Shown here: positions 17,485 to 26,319 of the stretch, piece by piece | How positions within the stretch are numbered: position 1 is the first letter of the stretch | How the letters are laid out: each line of letters begins with the position of its first letter | From: Emticicia aquatilis | Lineage (GTDB): Bacteria; Bacteroidota; Bacteroidia; Cytophagales; Spirosomataceae | Direction: 5' to 3' | NCBI RefSeq assembly: GCF_014644295.1 | Contig: NZ_BMKK01000014.1 | Location: 1 to 64,000 of the forward strand | Length of the DNA: 64,000 nucleotides | Position numbers and translations under genes: made by a program | Notes under the pieces: model-generated | Databases searched by the model: none | Told to the model about the DNA's origin: nothing | What the model saw: only the letters and a program-made list of their open reading frames with translations

Positions 17485-18609
17485 CTACACCAAACTAATT
17501 CGTTTTCCAGTTTGAGCGGCTTCGTAGATTGCCATCAAGATTTTCATATCTCGTTTGCCTTCATCACCGTCGATGTGTTTCGGGAATTTTCCTGTTTCAA
17601 TCATTTCTTTGCAGATGGCTTCCATCATTACTGTCTGATGATGCACCACTGGCAATTTCATTTCTCCGTCGTTGCTTCTACCTTTAATTGGGCCATAACT
17701 ATATGCAGGACTTAGCTGAAGCCAACCTTTATCGGCCGACACATAAAGCTGCTCAATGTTTGACTTATACGAAGTGAAACCATTCACCATCGCTCCGCCT
17801 GGAAACTCCATTTGCCACGAAACACTTTCTTCTACATCTTTAAAACGTTCTTTGTCGGTGATTGGCCCAAACTGAGCAGTCACCCAAAGTGGTTCTTCGC
17901 CCGTTACGTAGCGAGATGCCTGTACGCAGTAAATGCCCACATCCATCAAAGGCCCGCCACCTGCCATGGCTTTTTTCAAACGCCACTGAGTTGGGTCGCC
18001 AATAGTAAAGCCAAAATTTGTTTGCATGAATCTTACATTACCTTTCTCTTTTTTCTGCCCGATTCGCATCACTTCTTGCGTAAATGGCTCAAAGTGCATA
18101 CGATAACCAACACCCAACTGCACGCCCGCATCTTTACAGGCTTTTATCATGGCGTCACATTCGGCTACCGAATTGGCCATTGGTTTTTCGCACATGACGT
18201 GCTTACCAGCTTTTGCTGCACGAATCACATATTCGGGGTGCATCGAATTCGGTAAAACTACATAAACAATATCAACCGATTTGTTTTTAGCTATTTCGTC
18301 GAAGTTCTGATAATTGTAAATGCTTTCTTTGGGTAAATTGTATTTCTTTGCCCATTCGTCGGCTTTGGTCGGTGAACCAGTGACAATGGCTGCCAAATAG
18401 CAATTTTTGGCGTTTTCTAAGGCAACTGCAAGCTGATTTTTGGCGTAACTACCCAAACCAACGAGTGCAACACCGAGTTTTTTATCATCTTTTGGAGCAG
18501 GGGCTTCTGGCACAGCCATTACTGATGGAACGGCAAAAGCAGCCGCAGTTGTGCCAAGTCCAACACCGAGGTTTTGGAGAAACGAGCGTCGAGATTGATT
18601 TTCAGACAT
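17485..18609 (-). CDS. Gfo/Idh/MocA-family oxidoreductase with Tat signal
   Basis: The 374-residue protein has an N-terminal twin-arginine signal (SRRSFLQNLGVG followed by an Ala-rich h-region), so it is probably exported folded with its NAD(P) cofactor. The Rossmann segment GVALVGLGSYAKNQL, the conserved MCEKPMA and GYRMHFEP place it with the glucose-fructose oxidoreductase-like branch of the family. These enzymes oxidise or reduce sugars or cyclitols. The substrate is unknown. The gene is divergent from ctpA. Confidence 0.9.
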   Translation of the reverse strand: MSENQSRRSFLQNLGVGLGTTAAAFAVPSVMAVPEAPAPKDDKKLGVALVGLGSYAKNQLAVALENAKNCYLAAIVTGSPTKADEWAKKYNLPKESIYNYQNFDEIAKNKSVDIVYVVLPNSMHPEYVIRAAKAGKHVMCEKPMANSVAECDAMIKACKDAGVQLGVGYRMHFEPFTQEVMRIGQKKEKGNVRFMQTNFGFTIGDPTQWRLKKAMAGGGPLMDVGIYCVQASRYVTGEEPLWVTAQFGPITDKERFKDVEESVSWQMEFPGGAMVNGFTSYKSNIEQLYVSADKGWLQLSPAYSYGPIKGRSNDGEMKLPVVHHQTVMMEAICKEMIETGKFPKHIDGDEGKRDMKILMAIYEAAQTGKRISLV

Positions 18610-18722
18610 TTCTTTAGTAAATTGGGGTTGAGAATAGAAATTTGTGCTATTTAATGTAATTTATTATCGTAAGAATCTGTTTCTAAAAGTACGAACTAAT
18701 TTATTAAATCAAAAGTAGAAAA

Positions 18723-20390
18723 GTGGAAGAAAATAAAATTCAAAATAACCAAACAACAATTCGTACACCTATCGTTATCGCAACGACACTCGTGGTGGGG
18801 ATATTGATTGGAGCAACTTTTTTTGGCGGACGACGAGTTGGCGGTGATATTTCTCGAAGTTCGACTAAATTTAAAGAGATTCTGACTTACATCAATCGTA
18901 GCTACGTTGATAGCGTTAATACCGATTCGTTGGTCGATTATTCGATTACAAAAATGCTCGAAAAACTCGACCCGCATACTTATTATTTCCCACCTCAAGA
19001 AGCCGATGTGGCTCGTTCACAACTTGAAAGCGGATTTGATGGTATCGGAATTGAGTTTAATGTATTCAATGATACACTCTATGTCGTCACGCCTCTCGCA
19101 GGCGGGCCATCAGAAACTGTCGGTATTCAGAGTGGAGATGCCATCATTAAGGCAAATAATAACAAACTGACAGGAAAAGATGCCAATAGCACCAATATTT
19201 TTGCGAATCTACGTGGAAAACGTGGCACCGAAGTAAAACTCGAAATCAAGCGTAGAGGCTTTAAAGATTTGTTAAAGTTTACGGTTGTGAGAGATAAAAT
19301 TCCTCAATATTCGATTGATGCCGCCTATCTGATGGAAGATAAAAAGACGGGATACATCAAAATCAATCGTTTTACAGAGACTACCTACGATGAGTTTAAG
19401 CAACACATGGCCGACCTCAAAAAACAAGGCATGAAACAATTATTGCTTGATTTGAGAGGAAACCCTGGTGGCTATATGGACAGAGCAACTGATATTGTTG
19501 ATGAACTCGTAGGTGGAAAAGATGTGATTGTATATACTGATGGAAAAGATACACGAAACAATAGAAAAACTTACGCAGGAAACGACGGAATGTTTGAAAA
19601 AGGAGCCGTAGTTGTGATGGTTGATGAAGGAAGTGCTTCGGCCTCAGAAATTCTTTCGGGAGCATTACAAGACTACGACCGTGCTTTGATTGTGGGTCGT
19701 CGTACATTCGGGAAAGGTTTGGTTCAGCAGCCGATTCAGCTTTCAGATGGCTCAGAGTTACGTCTAACTATATCACGCTACTATATTCCGAGTGGGCGTA
19801 GTATTCAGAAGCCTTACGAAAAAGGTCATTTAGAAAACTACGAACACGAACTCGACGAACGTGGAAAATCGGGTGAATTTTTCATTGCCGATAGCATCAA
19901 GAATAATCCCAAAATGCGATTCAAAACCAAAGGTGGCCGTACGGTTTATGGCGGTGGTGGCGTTACGCCCGATATTTTTGTGCCGAGAGATACAAGTCAC
20001 ATCACAAGATATTTGCTCGAACTTTACGGCAAAAACATCTTGCGTGAATATGCTCTCAATTACGCAAACGCCAATCGTAAAACGCTCGAAAAACAACCTT
20101 TTAGCACTTTTTTAAATAATTTCGTGATAAACGATGCGATGCTCGAAGAAGTGAAAAAATTGGCTAATAACTCAGAAATCAAATTCAATGCAGCTGAATT
20201 TGGCCGCTCGAAAGAGTTTATCAAGCTACAAATCAAGGCAAATATTGCTCGACACATTTGGCAGCGAAACATGAAAAATGGCCTAAATAATGAGTTTTAT
20301 CAAATCATTTACAGCCAAGACCCAATCGTGACTACCGCCACCAAACAATTTGGTAAAGCCGAAAAATTGGAGAAAGAAAAGAAACTATAA
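18723..20390 (+). CDS. C-terminal processing peptidase, S41 family
   Basis: A 555-residue envelope serine protease that starts at GTG 18723; a stop lies 18 nt upstream in frame and no earlier ATG exists. After a short cytosolic tail there is one membrane segment (about 17-38, PIVIATTLVVGILIGATFF), then a PDZ domain (about 90-175: GIEFNVFNDTLYVVTPLAGG) and the S41 domain. The Ser/Lys dyad is visible in DEGSASASEIL (Ser near 306) and RTFGKGLVQ (Lys near 331). Family members trim periplasmic or membrane proteins from the C-terminus. The C-terminal 150 residues are helical and charged. Confidence 0.93.
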   Translation: MEENKIQNNQTTIRTPIVIATTLVVGILIGATFFGGRRVGGDISRSSTKFKEILTYINRSYVDSVNTDSLVDYSITKMLEKLDPHTYYFPPQEADVARSQLESGFDGIGIEFNVFNDTLYVVTPLAGGPSETVGIQSGDAIIKANNNKLTGKDANSTNIFANLRGKRGTEVKLEIKRRGFKDLLKFTVVRDKIPQYSIDAAYLMEDKKTGYIKINRFTETTYDEFKQHMADLKKQGMKQLLLDLRGNPGGYMDRATDIVDELVGGKDVIVYTDGKDTRNNRKTYAGNDGMFEKGAVVVMVDEGSASASEILSGALQDYDRALIVGRRTFGKGLVQQPIQLSDGSELRLTISRYYIPSGRSIQKPYEKGHLENYEHELDERGKSGEFFIADSIKNNPKMRFKTKGGRTVYGGGGVTPDIFVPRDTSHITRYLLELYGKNILREYALNYANANRKTLEKQPFSTFLNNFVINDAMLEEVKKLANNSEIKFNAAEFGRSKEFIKLQIKANIARHIWQRNMKNGLNNEFYQIIYSQDPIVTTATKQFGKAEKLEKEKKL

Positions 20391-20394
20391 AAAC

Positions 20395-20429
20395 AAATGT
20401 GGGCGTGATTCAGAATCACGCCCACATTT
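20395..20429. terminator. Bidirectional terminator, 16-bp perfect stem
   Basis: Arms aaatgtgggcgtgatt and aatcacgcccacattt with loop cag lie between the convergent S41 protease gene and the small secreted protein gene. A- and T-tracts flank it on both sides. Confidence 0.85.
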
Positions 20430-20431
20430 TA

Positions 20432-20860
20432 TTATTCAACAATATAGTCTTTAATTACATTGCCAGTGCCAATATCAGTATAAACGCCATCGTGTAGAAA
20501 CTTAATTCCTCGGACAGTCATTTGGCATTTATCGCCCGAACTAATCAACATTCTGAGCGGAGTAAGACTTCCTTTTCCGTCATTCAAAACTAAGCCCGCA
20601 ATCTTCTTTCCGTTTCTGATTAACGCCACTTCAATCTCGCTAATCATAAAAGTCACGTCGGGCATTTTTTGTTTTTGCTCACCTTGCAAAACCGCTTTTA
20701 CCTCAAGTAAAGTATCTGACTTGGCAATGTTTTTTCGGTTATCGGCATTTTTTTCATTCAGAAAAAATGAAACTGCTGGGCGAGGAATAAATGGTGTTTT
20801 TTGTTGAGAAAAAGCACAAAAACTCAGGAAGGTAAATGTTAAGGTAGCAAAAGTCTTCAT
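20432..20860 (-). CDS. Small exported protein, GldM C-terminal-like
   Basis: A 142-residue protein with signal peptide MKTFATLTFTFLSFCAFSQ. The mature part contains VTFMISEIEVALIRNGKKIA and LISSGDKCQMTVRGIKFL, which resemble the last beta domain of GldM, the periplasmic motor protein of gliding and type IX secretion. It is far too short to be GldM and lacks the transmembrane helix and the other periplasmic domains. It may be a free-standing relative that docks in the periplasm; this is inference from a pattern and could be wrong. Confidence 0.5.
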   Translation of the reverse strand: MKTFATLTFTFLSFCAFSQQKTPFIPRPAVSFFLNEKNADNRKNIAKSDTLLEVKAVLQGEQKQKMPDVTFMISEIEVALIRNGKKIAGLVLNDGKGSLTPLRMLISSGDKCQMTVRGIKFLHDGVYTDIGTGNVIKDYIVE

Positions 20861-20913
20861 TGTAATATGGACGTAGTTCTATATTAAATTTACTAACGCC
20901 CTTACCAAAACAC

Positions 20914-21375
20914 TTATTGCTTCCTTTTGCTTAAAATATATCCCAAACCCATATTAGCTCTGAAAACCCCTAAGTCGAAATTCTTATTTGCGTAAGGCGA
21001 AAGTTCGAAAACGACCTGTAATCTTGGAAGTTTCTGAACTGGCGATGCACGCACACCAAAGTTCAAACTGTAACCTTCCAACGGAGATTGTTTGGAAGCA
21101 TCGGGGTTTAGATAATTCAAGAAATTAGCTTTTACGCCTGCCCCTACGTAGAATTTTGCTCGCTCTGATTTATTGAGATTAAACATCGGAGAAATCTCGG
21201 TACTTAGTGATGAAAAGTAAGAATTCATCTGAAACCTAAAATCAGCCCAAACAACTTTGTTGGGATTTGAGGCTACCGAAAATATAGAGTTGAATGGATA
21301 ATATGTAAATGCTTGAGCTTGTGAAAGTTGAGCAATTGATACAAAAGCAATAATCAAAAGTAGTTTTTTGTGCAT
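20914..21375 (-). CDS. Predicted small outer-membrane beta-barrel protein
   Basis: A 153-residue protein with signal peptide MHKKLLLIIAFVSIAQLSQAQ. The mature sequence consists of alternating strands with aromatic residues (WADFRFQMNSYFSSLSTEIS, AKFYVGAGVKANFLNYL, YSLNFGVRASPVQ, VVFELSPYANKNFD), typical of an eight-stranded barrel, and ends MGLGYILSKRKQ. I cannot assign a family or substrate. It may share a transcript with the GldM-like gene downstream (53 bp gap). Confidence 0.55.
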   Translation of the reverse strand: MHKKLLLIIAFVSIAQLSQAQAFTYYPFNSIFSVASNPNKVVWADFRFQMNSYFSSLSTEISPMFNLNKSERAKFYVGAGVKANFLNYLNPDASKQSPLEGYSLNFGVRASPVQKLPRLQVVFELSPYANKNFDLGVFRANMGLGYILSKRKQ

Positions 21376-21436
21376 ATTTGGGTCAGGTTTTTGCTACAAA
21401 ACTACAAGAAATCGGTTTTTAGTCTCAGCAATTTGA

Positions 21437-21907
21437 TTAAATTATTTCGTTTTCTAAAAGAAGCGTTTCTTTCGCTTTGCTATTTTGTTCATCAACCAAT
21501 CGATTGATTTCTTTGATTACTTCAAAAAATACCGCCAATTTCTCAGCAGGAATTTGCTCTTGAATCATCTTATTGAAAATGATTACTCCTTCACGAGAAA
21601 AACTTCTTTTTTTGCGTCCTTCTTCGGTCAAAAACACTCTTACGAAACGCTTATCATCGGGGTCAATTTCACGATAAATCCAGCCTTTTTCTTCGAGGGT
21701 CTTTAGCATTCTGGTTAGGCTTCGAGGTTCCATTCCAATCGAAGGCCCAATTTTGGTAGCGGGTGTACCTTTTTCTGAGTCAATATTGAGCAGTACATAG
21801 CCAATCGCCATCGTCATATCGTTGGGATTTGCGTAAGCATTATACATTCTCGAAATAGAATGCCATGCCCATTTTATGTAAAAATCTATTGTTTTTTCCT
21901 TTTTCAT
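21437..21907 (-). CDS. MarR-family transcriptional regulator
   Basis: A 156-residue winged-helix regulator starting at ATG 21907; a longer frame to 21964 runs through the operator-like palindrome and is rejected. The DNA-binding core is GTPATKIGPSIGMEPRSLTR with the wing DPDDKRFVRVFLTEEGRKKR, both diagnostic of MarR. Proteins of this pattern usually sense small lipophilic ligands and repress their own operon. No effector gene is co-oriented immediately downstream, so self-control is the simplest expectation. Confidence 0.88.
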   Translation of the reverse strand: MKKEKTIDFYIKWAWHSISRMYNAYANPNDMTMAIGYVLLNIDSEKGTPATKIGPSIGMEPRSLTRMLKTLEEKGWIYREIDPDDKRFVRVFLTEEGRKKRSFSREGVIIFNKMIQEQIPAEKLAVFFEVIKEINRLVDEQNSKAKETLLLENEII

Positions 21908-21948
21908 TGGTGTTTCTTGCTTCGAATCTACACAAAAGTAACAAAAAA

Positions 21949-21970
21949 AACAGTATGCAGGCATACTGTT
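21949..21970. promoter_or_regulatory. Operator-like palindrome upstream of the MarR gene
   Basis: The perfect inverted repeat aacagtatgc-ag-gcatactgtt (10-bp arms, 2-bp spacer) lies 42 bp upstream of the marR start. Its size and position fit a binding site for a dimeric MarR protein. Confidence 0.65.
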
Positions 21971-22012
21971 CTGTGATTTTTTCTACTAAAACTTTATATT
22001 TTTACATCATTG

Positions 22013-22555
22013 CTATTCAATCTCGGCAATTTTGGTTTTTGCATTAAAAACATAGGTTTTCTTTCCACCTGGTTGAATGAAATTTACAAGGTTGGTTTGG
22101 TCATCGAAAAGCTCCTGCATGATGTTATTGTAGAGGATATTTCCTTTAAAATCCTGTGCATTAGGTATTTCGACGTACACCCAAGTAGCATCACCTTCGG
22201 TTTCTTTTCCAAGTACATTCATTGCTCTCTTTTGCTTTTGGGATACCAAAACCGCAAAGTGCTGCTGTACGTATTTATTCAAGATGGCTTCGCTGTTATC
22301 ATTTTTGCCCCCTACCATCACTTTCTGACCGTTATTGGCTTTTGTTAAAGCAGTTTCCAAATCATCAGTAAACATTCGGATGCTTATCTCCAATGATTTC
22401 TCTTGAGCATTATACTGCACCTCAGTCAACGAAGTATGATAGGCGTGAAGCCCCCCCGCCCCTAAAGGGGTGCTATGAAAAAGCTTCTCCCAATTAGTTG
22501 AGGTATGGGTTGGGCCAAATACTATTAATGCAAAAAGGGCTATTATAGTCTTCAT
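22013..22555 (-). CDS. DUF6702-like protein with repeat-derived N-terminal insert
   Basis: The 180-residue protein matches the DUF6702 pattern from HAYHTSLTEVQYN onward (KSLEISIRMFTDDLETAL), a small, probably periplasmic family of unknown function. The first 16 residues are a hydrophobic leader (MKTIIALFALIVFG). Between them lie about 20 residues containing STPLGAGGL, coded by a G/C-rich palindromic repeat (22449-22474) inserted in frame. A normal family member would go from the leader almost directly to HxYHxS. Whether the leader is still cleaved is unclear. Confidence 0.65.
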   Translation of the reverse strand: MKTIIALFALIVFGPTHTSTNWEKLFHSTPLGAGGLHAYHTSLTEVQYNAQEKSLEISIRMFTDDLETALTKANNGQKVMVGGKNDNSEAILNKYVQQHFAVLVSQKQKRAMNVLGKETEGDATWVYVEIPNAQDFKGNILYNNIMQELFDDQTNLVNFIQPGGKKTYVFNAKTKIAEIE

Positions 22556-22590
22556 TTTCTCAAAATTTCCCCTTTAGGGGTTAGGGGCTA
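22449..22590. repeat. Two inverted copies of the 'cccctttagggg' repeat around the DUF6702 leader
   Basis: Copy 1 (22449-22474, core cccctaaagggg) is inside the DUF6702 coding region. Copy 2 (22566-22590, core cccctttagggg plus ttaggggct) reaches into the stop codon of rseP. A third copy abuts the idi start at 32760-32783. Confidence 0.75.
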
Positions 22591-23922
22591 CTTAAACAAA
22601 GCCTTAAAAGTATCATTAAACAACACAAGTACCATCAATGTCAATAAGATGAATGTACCAACTTGCTGAGTACGCTCCATGAATTTCTCAGATGGCTTGC
22701 GGCGTGTAATCATTTCGTAAAGTAATACTAAAACGTGTCCACCATCGAGGGCAGGAATTGGCAAGGCATTCATAAAAGCTAAACCCATTGATAATAAACC
22801 TGTTAAACCCCAGAATCTTTCCCAATCCCACGATTTGCCGTACATTTGAGCCAAACCAACTGGACCACTTACGGCATTTCCTGCCGAAATATGTCCTTTG
22901 AAGATTCGTCCAAAACCTTGAATCTGATTTGGAATCACCGAAAGTGCGTCTTTCGCTCCTGTGATGAATGACTCACCAAACGAAAGTGTGCGTTTGCTTG
23001 AAGTAAGGGTCATTTCTGAAGTAAAACCGATTGTTCCTTCTTCAGTTACGGTTGGATTTATCTTAACAGTTTGGTTACCACGTTCAACAGTCAACTCAAC
23101 TTTTTTTCCTGCTTGCTTCTTGATGGCAGCTTGAAAATCTTGGAAACACACAATCGGTGTGCTATCAATCTTCACGATTTTATCACCTGCTTTCAAACCT
23201 GCGGCTTCGGCTGGCATTCCTTTGGCAATTTCTCCCACTTTAAATGGCAAAATTGGCTCCATGAAAGGAACTTTGCTTGCTACTTTATCAATCAAATCGT
23301 TTGGTACAGGAATTTCTTTTACTTCACCGTTACGCTCAATTGTGAAATTAGTATTTTCTTGCATCAAAGCAGCACGCACATCACCCGAAGATTCATAGTC
23401 TTCACCGTTTACTTTGATGATTTTATCACCAGTTTTTAAGCCAATTTCTTGTGCGAGCGGGTGTGCATAATAGCCCAATTTATTTACTTCTGCTTTTGAG
23501 TAATATTCTTCACCCCAATAGAATTTCACGCCCCAGAAAATCAAGATTCCGAGAATAATATTCACGATAATACCACCCAACATTACAAAAAGACGTTGCC
23601 AAGCTGGTTTTGAGCGAAACTCGTAAGGTTCAGGCACCGCCGCAAGCTGCGAAGCATCTTTGGTTTCATCGACCATACCTGCAATATCCACGTAACCCCC
23701 GAGCGGAAACCAACCTAAACCATATTCGGTATCGCCACTTTTCTTTTTCCATAAAGCAAAATTCAACACATTAGGCAATGGAAAAAGGAAATCGAAGAAT
23801 ATATAAAATTTATTGACTCTAATACCGAAGATACGAGCAAAGATAAAGTGTCCAAATTCGTGTAATCCGACTAAAATAGTTAATGCCAGCAAAAGCTGAC
23901 CAATCATTGTTAAAATTGCCAT
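22588..23922 (-). CDS. rseP: RIP metalloprotease RseP
   Basis: Site-2 protease of the inner membrane, which cuts membrane-spanning substrates such as anti-sigma factors after a first periplasmic cut. The 444-residue protein has the zinc motif HEFGH at residues 21-25 in the first membrane segment, two PDZ domains (about 150-310) and the second zinc ligand region ALPIPALDGGHVLVL near residue 385. The length is normal. It is followed by the DUF6702 gene. The stop codon TAG lies inside an intergenic repeat. Confidence 0.95.
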   Translation of the reverse strand: MAILTMIGQLLLALTILVGLHEFGHFIFARIFGIRVNKFYIFFDFLFPLPNVLNFALWKKKSGDTEYGLGWFPLGGYVDIAGMVDETKDASQLAAVPEPYEFRSKPAWQRLFVMLGGIIVNIILGILIFWGVKFYWGEEYYSKAEVNKLGYYAHPLAQEIGLKTGDKIIKVNGEDYESSGDVRAALMQENTNFTIERNGEVKEIPVPNDLIDKVASKVPFMEPILPFKVGEIAKGMPAEAAGLKAGDKIVKIDSTPIVCFQDFQAAIKKQAGKKVELTVERGNQTVKINPTVTEEGTIGFTSEMTLTSSKRTLSFGESFITGAKDALSVIPNQIQGFGRIFKGHISAGNAVSGPVGLAQMYGKSWDWERFWGLTGLLSMGLAFMNALPIPALDGGHVLVLLYEMITRRKPSEKFMERTQQVGTFILLTLMVLVLFNDTFKALFK

Positions 23923-23952
23923 TAGTTGACGTTGATTTGTTTGATTTTACAA

Positions 23953-24099
23953 GAGTCGATGGTCAACAGTCCACAGTCGATGGTTTTCTAAACAATCCTG
24001 TGAGTTACGATTTCTTCTAAAATCTGTTTTTAGTTATTAAATTATTAAAAAAATTATCGACTATCGTTTAAGCGGCGTTCCGCTGTGAACAGTCGACTA
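23953..24099. repeat. Two 'gactatcgaccgtggac' family elements upstream of rseP
   Basis: The first (23953-23983) reads gtcgatggtcaacagtccac and agtcgatgg. The second (24055-24099) has outer words tatcgactatcg and agtcgacta around an inserted agcggcgttccgct. Between them the DNA is AT-rich. They sit where an rseP promoter should be. Confidence 0.65.
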
Positions 24100-24103
24100 A
24101 ATT

Positions 24104-25147
24104 CTATTCTAAAACTACTGTTCCTTCCAAATAATCGGAAGCGATATCGGGGTTATTGACCGACCATATACCAACATACGAACGATACGGAAACAAAAAG
24201 CGGTTATCGTTTAAAGCAAAAATGATTTTTTTTCGATACTCGGCCAGCGTCTCCATCCCATTCTGCAAACGCATTTCGTTGATTCTTTGTTCATCTGCAC
24301 CATCTATTTGTCGAAAAACCCACTTATTGAGCTTCGCAGCAAAGGGTTTGCCCTGCATTGAAAGCGATTCATCGGTCATAATCTTAAACACATGTCGAGC
24401 AAAAAACACATCGTTGCCATTGATGGTAGCCATGATGTGCGTAGCCGAATGTGGTGTCATACGCCCGTTGCGAACGGCTGTCATCAAGTAATTTGAAAAG
24501 TTAACAGTTTGATTTTCGGGAGTTTGGCGACGAATAACTGTGTAGAATGGATATTGAATAATTGGCATTCCTCCATCTCCACAGCCAATTTGGTCTTCTC
24601 CCGGGAAGCCGTATCTATCAAAAATATAATCTAATTCGGTGGCGTTTTGGCGGTCAACTTTCACAATAGTATCAGCAAAAGCCTCTGCTCCTCGCACTCT
24701 AAACCACTGGTCACGCTCAACTATTTTTGTGAGTTTATCTTTTAAACCTTTGTTTATCTTTTGGTCGAATTCACGCTTTTTTGCCAAATATTCTTTCTCA
24801 AAATTACGCCAACTTGGGTCTTGCTGAATACCCATAAAAGCGGTTTCATCTTTAATGAAATCAAGACTTATGCCTTTTCCTGCCACTTCGAGCAAATATT
24901 TGTAGGTATTCGTAGCATCTCCCAAATACGTAGCACAAACCGCCGCATTGAAATAATCTTTCATGAATGCACGTGGTACGGCCGCAAAAGCTTTCTCATA
25001 ATTTTCAAAAGCATCTTTGTATTTACCATCAACAACGGCCAATTCGGCCTTATTGATATGCGGATAATACACCTTCACATAATTTATTTCTTGTGCTGAT
25101 GCCAACAGACTCGCAAAGCCCACTACCAAGACAAAAAATAATCTCAT
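24104..25147 (-). CDS. Exported protein of unknown function with TPR-like N-terminus
   Basis: I choose ATG 25147 (347 residues) because it gives a proper signal peptide, MRLFFVLVVGFASLLASAQ; earlier ATGs at 25195 and 25222 are possible. Residues about 20-100 form TPR-like helices (AELAVVDGKYKDAFENYEKA). The C-terminal half contains NATELDYIFDRYGFPGEDQI and THIMATINGNDVF, a layout that recalls DUF6624-type domains, but the match is only by pattern. It is probably periplasmic. The role is unknown. Confidence 0.55.
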   Translation of the reverse strand: MRLFFVLVVGFASLLASAQEINYVKVYYPHINKAELAVVDGKYKDAFENYEKAFAAVPRAFMKDYFNAAVCATYLGDATNTYKYLLEVAGKGISLDFIKDETAFMGIQQDPSWRNFEKEYLAKKREFDQKINKGLKDKLTKIVERDQWFRVRGAEAFADTIVKVDRQNATELDYIFDRYGFPGEDQIGCGDGGMPIIQYPFYTVIRRQTPENQTVNFSNYLMTAVRNGRMTPHSATHIMATINGNDVFFARHVFKIMTDESLSMQGKPFAAKLNKWVFRQIDGADEQRINEMRLQNGMETLAEYRKKIIFALNDNRFLFPYRSYVGIWSVNNPDIASDYLEGTVVLE

Positions 25148-25318
25148 AAGCAATCGTGACAAATTCAAAACCTTGATTTGATAAATATTTTTCATTAACG
25201 AAACTATCTTCAAAATTAGCATAGTTTTAGCAAAAAGAACGAATTTTAATGAAAACTTTGTTGTTTCTTAATAGACAAAAGACGTTTGTCATGAGATAAT
25301 TGATATTAATTTTTACTG

Positions 25319-26293
25319 ATGAATACTGAAAAATACGACATAGTTATTATTGGTGGCGGGCCAATTGGCCTTGCGTGTGGTATCGAGGCACAAAAAGCAG
25401 GTTTGAGTTATGCAATCTTAGAAAAGGGCTGTTTGGTTAATTCTCTTTATAATTATCCTGCAAACATGACGTTTTTTAGTACATCAGAGCGGCTTGAAAT
25501 CGGTGATGTGCCATTCGTTTCAAACAATGCAAAACCTACTCGCAATGAAGCACTTGAATATTACCGCCGAGTGGCCATCCACCGAAAACTCAATGTTCGG
25601 TTATTTGAAGAAGTATCGGAAGTGACAAAATCGGATGAAAACTATTTAGTGAAAACTCGCAAAAAAAACTATGAGGCTACGCACGTGGTGATTGCTTCTG
25701 GTTTTTATGATATTCCGCAAAAACTGGGCGTAAAAGGAGAAGATTTACCAAAAGTAACACACTACTATAAAGACCCACATTTTTATGCTTTTCAGAAGGT
25801 TTTGGTTGTTGGGGCTAATAATTCGGCCGTTGATGCAGCTCTCGAAACTTGGCGAAAAGGTGCCGACGTAACGATGGTTATTCGGGGTGAAGGTGTGGGC
25901 GAACGAGTGAAATATTGGGCAAAACCCGATATTGAAAATCGAATTAAGGAAGGTTCGATAAAAGCATATTTTAATTCGGAAGTTGAAGAAATCACGGAAG
26001 GTTTTGTAAGTATAAAAACTCCCGAAGGCATAGTGAAAATTGAAAATGACTGGGTGATTTCGATGACTGGTTATCAGCCAAATCTTGCGTTTTTGAAGAA
26101 AGTAGGCATCAATCTTTCAGCCGATGAAATCATGAAACCCCAATACGACGAAAATAGCATGGAAACCAACCTGCCTAATATCTACTTGGCAGGCGTGATT
26201 TGCGGAGGAATGAACACGCACAGTTTATTCATCGAAAACTCAAGAGTACATGCCGAAAGAATTATTGAGAAGATAAAATCTAATTTTGATTGA
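25319..26293 (+). CDS. ypdA: YpdA-family (putative bacillithiol disulfide) reductase
   Basis: A 324-residue flavoprotein with FAD motif GGGPIGLACGIEAQKAGL at the N-terminus and a second nucleotide motif VVGANNSAVDAALETWRKG for NADPH. It ends with GVICGGMNTHSLFIENSR, as in YpdA/Bdr. It lacks the CxxC pair of thioredoxin reductases, as expected for this family, which in Firmicutes recycles oxidised bacillithiol. Its presence suggests a bacillithiol-like low-molecular-weight thiol, but no synthesis genes are in the window. A 17-bp inverted repeat (gacaaaagacgtttgtc) is at 25274-25290, 28 bp upstream of the start. Confidence 0.88.
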   Translation: MNTEKYDIVIIGGGPIGLACGIEAQKAGLSYAILEKGCLVNSLYNYPANMTFFSTSERLEIGDVPFVSNNAKPTRNEALEYYRRVAIHRKLNVRLFEEVSEVTKSDENYLVKTRKKNYEATHVVIASGFYDIPQKLGVKGEDLPKVTHYYKDPHFYAFQKVLVVGANNSAVDAALETWRKGADVTMVIRGEGVGERVKYWAKPDIENRIKEGSIKAYFNSEVEEITEGFVSIKTPEGIVKIENDWVISMTGYQPNLAFLKKVGINLSADEIMKPQYDENSMETNLPNIYLAGVICGGMNTHSLFIENSRVHAERIIEKIKSNFD

Positions 26294-26319
26294 ATGATAG
26301 ACTGATTGAATAAAAAATA

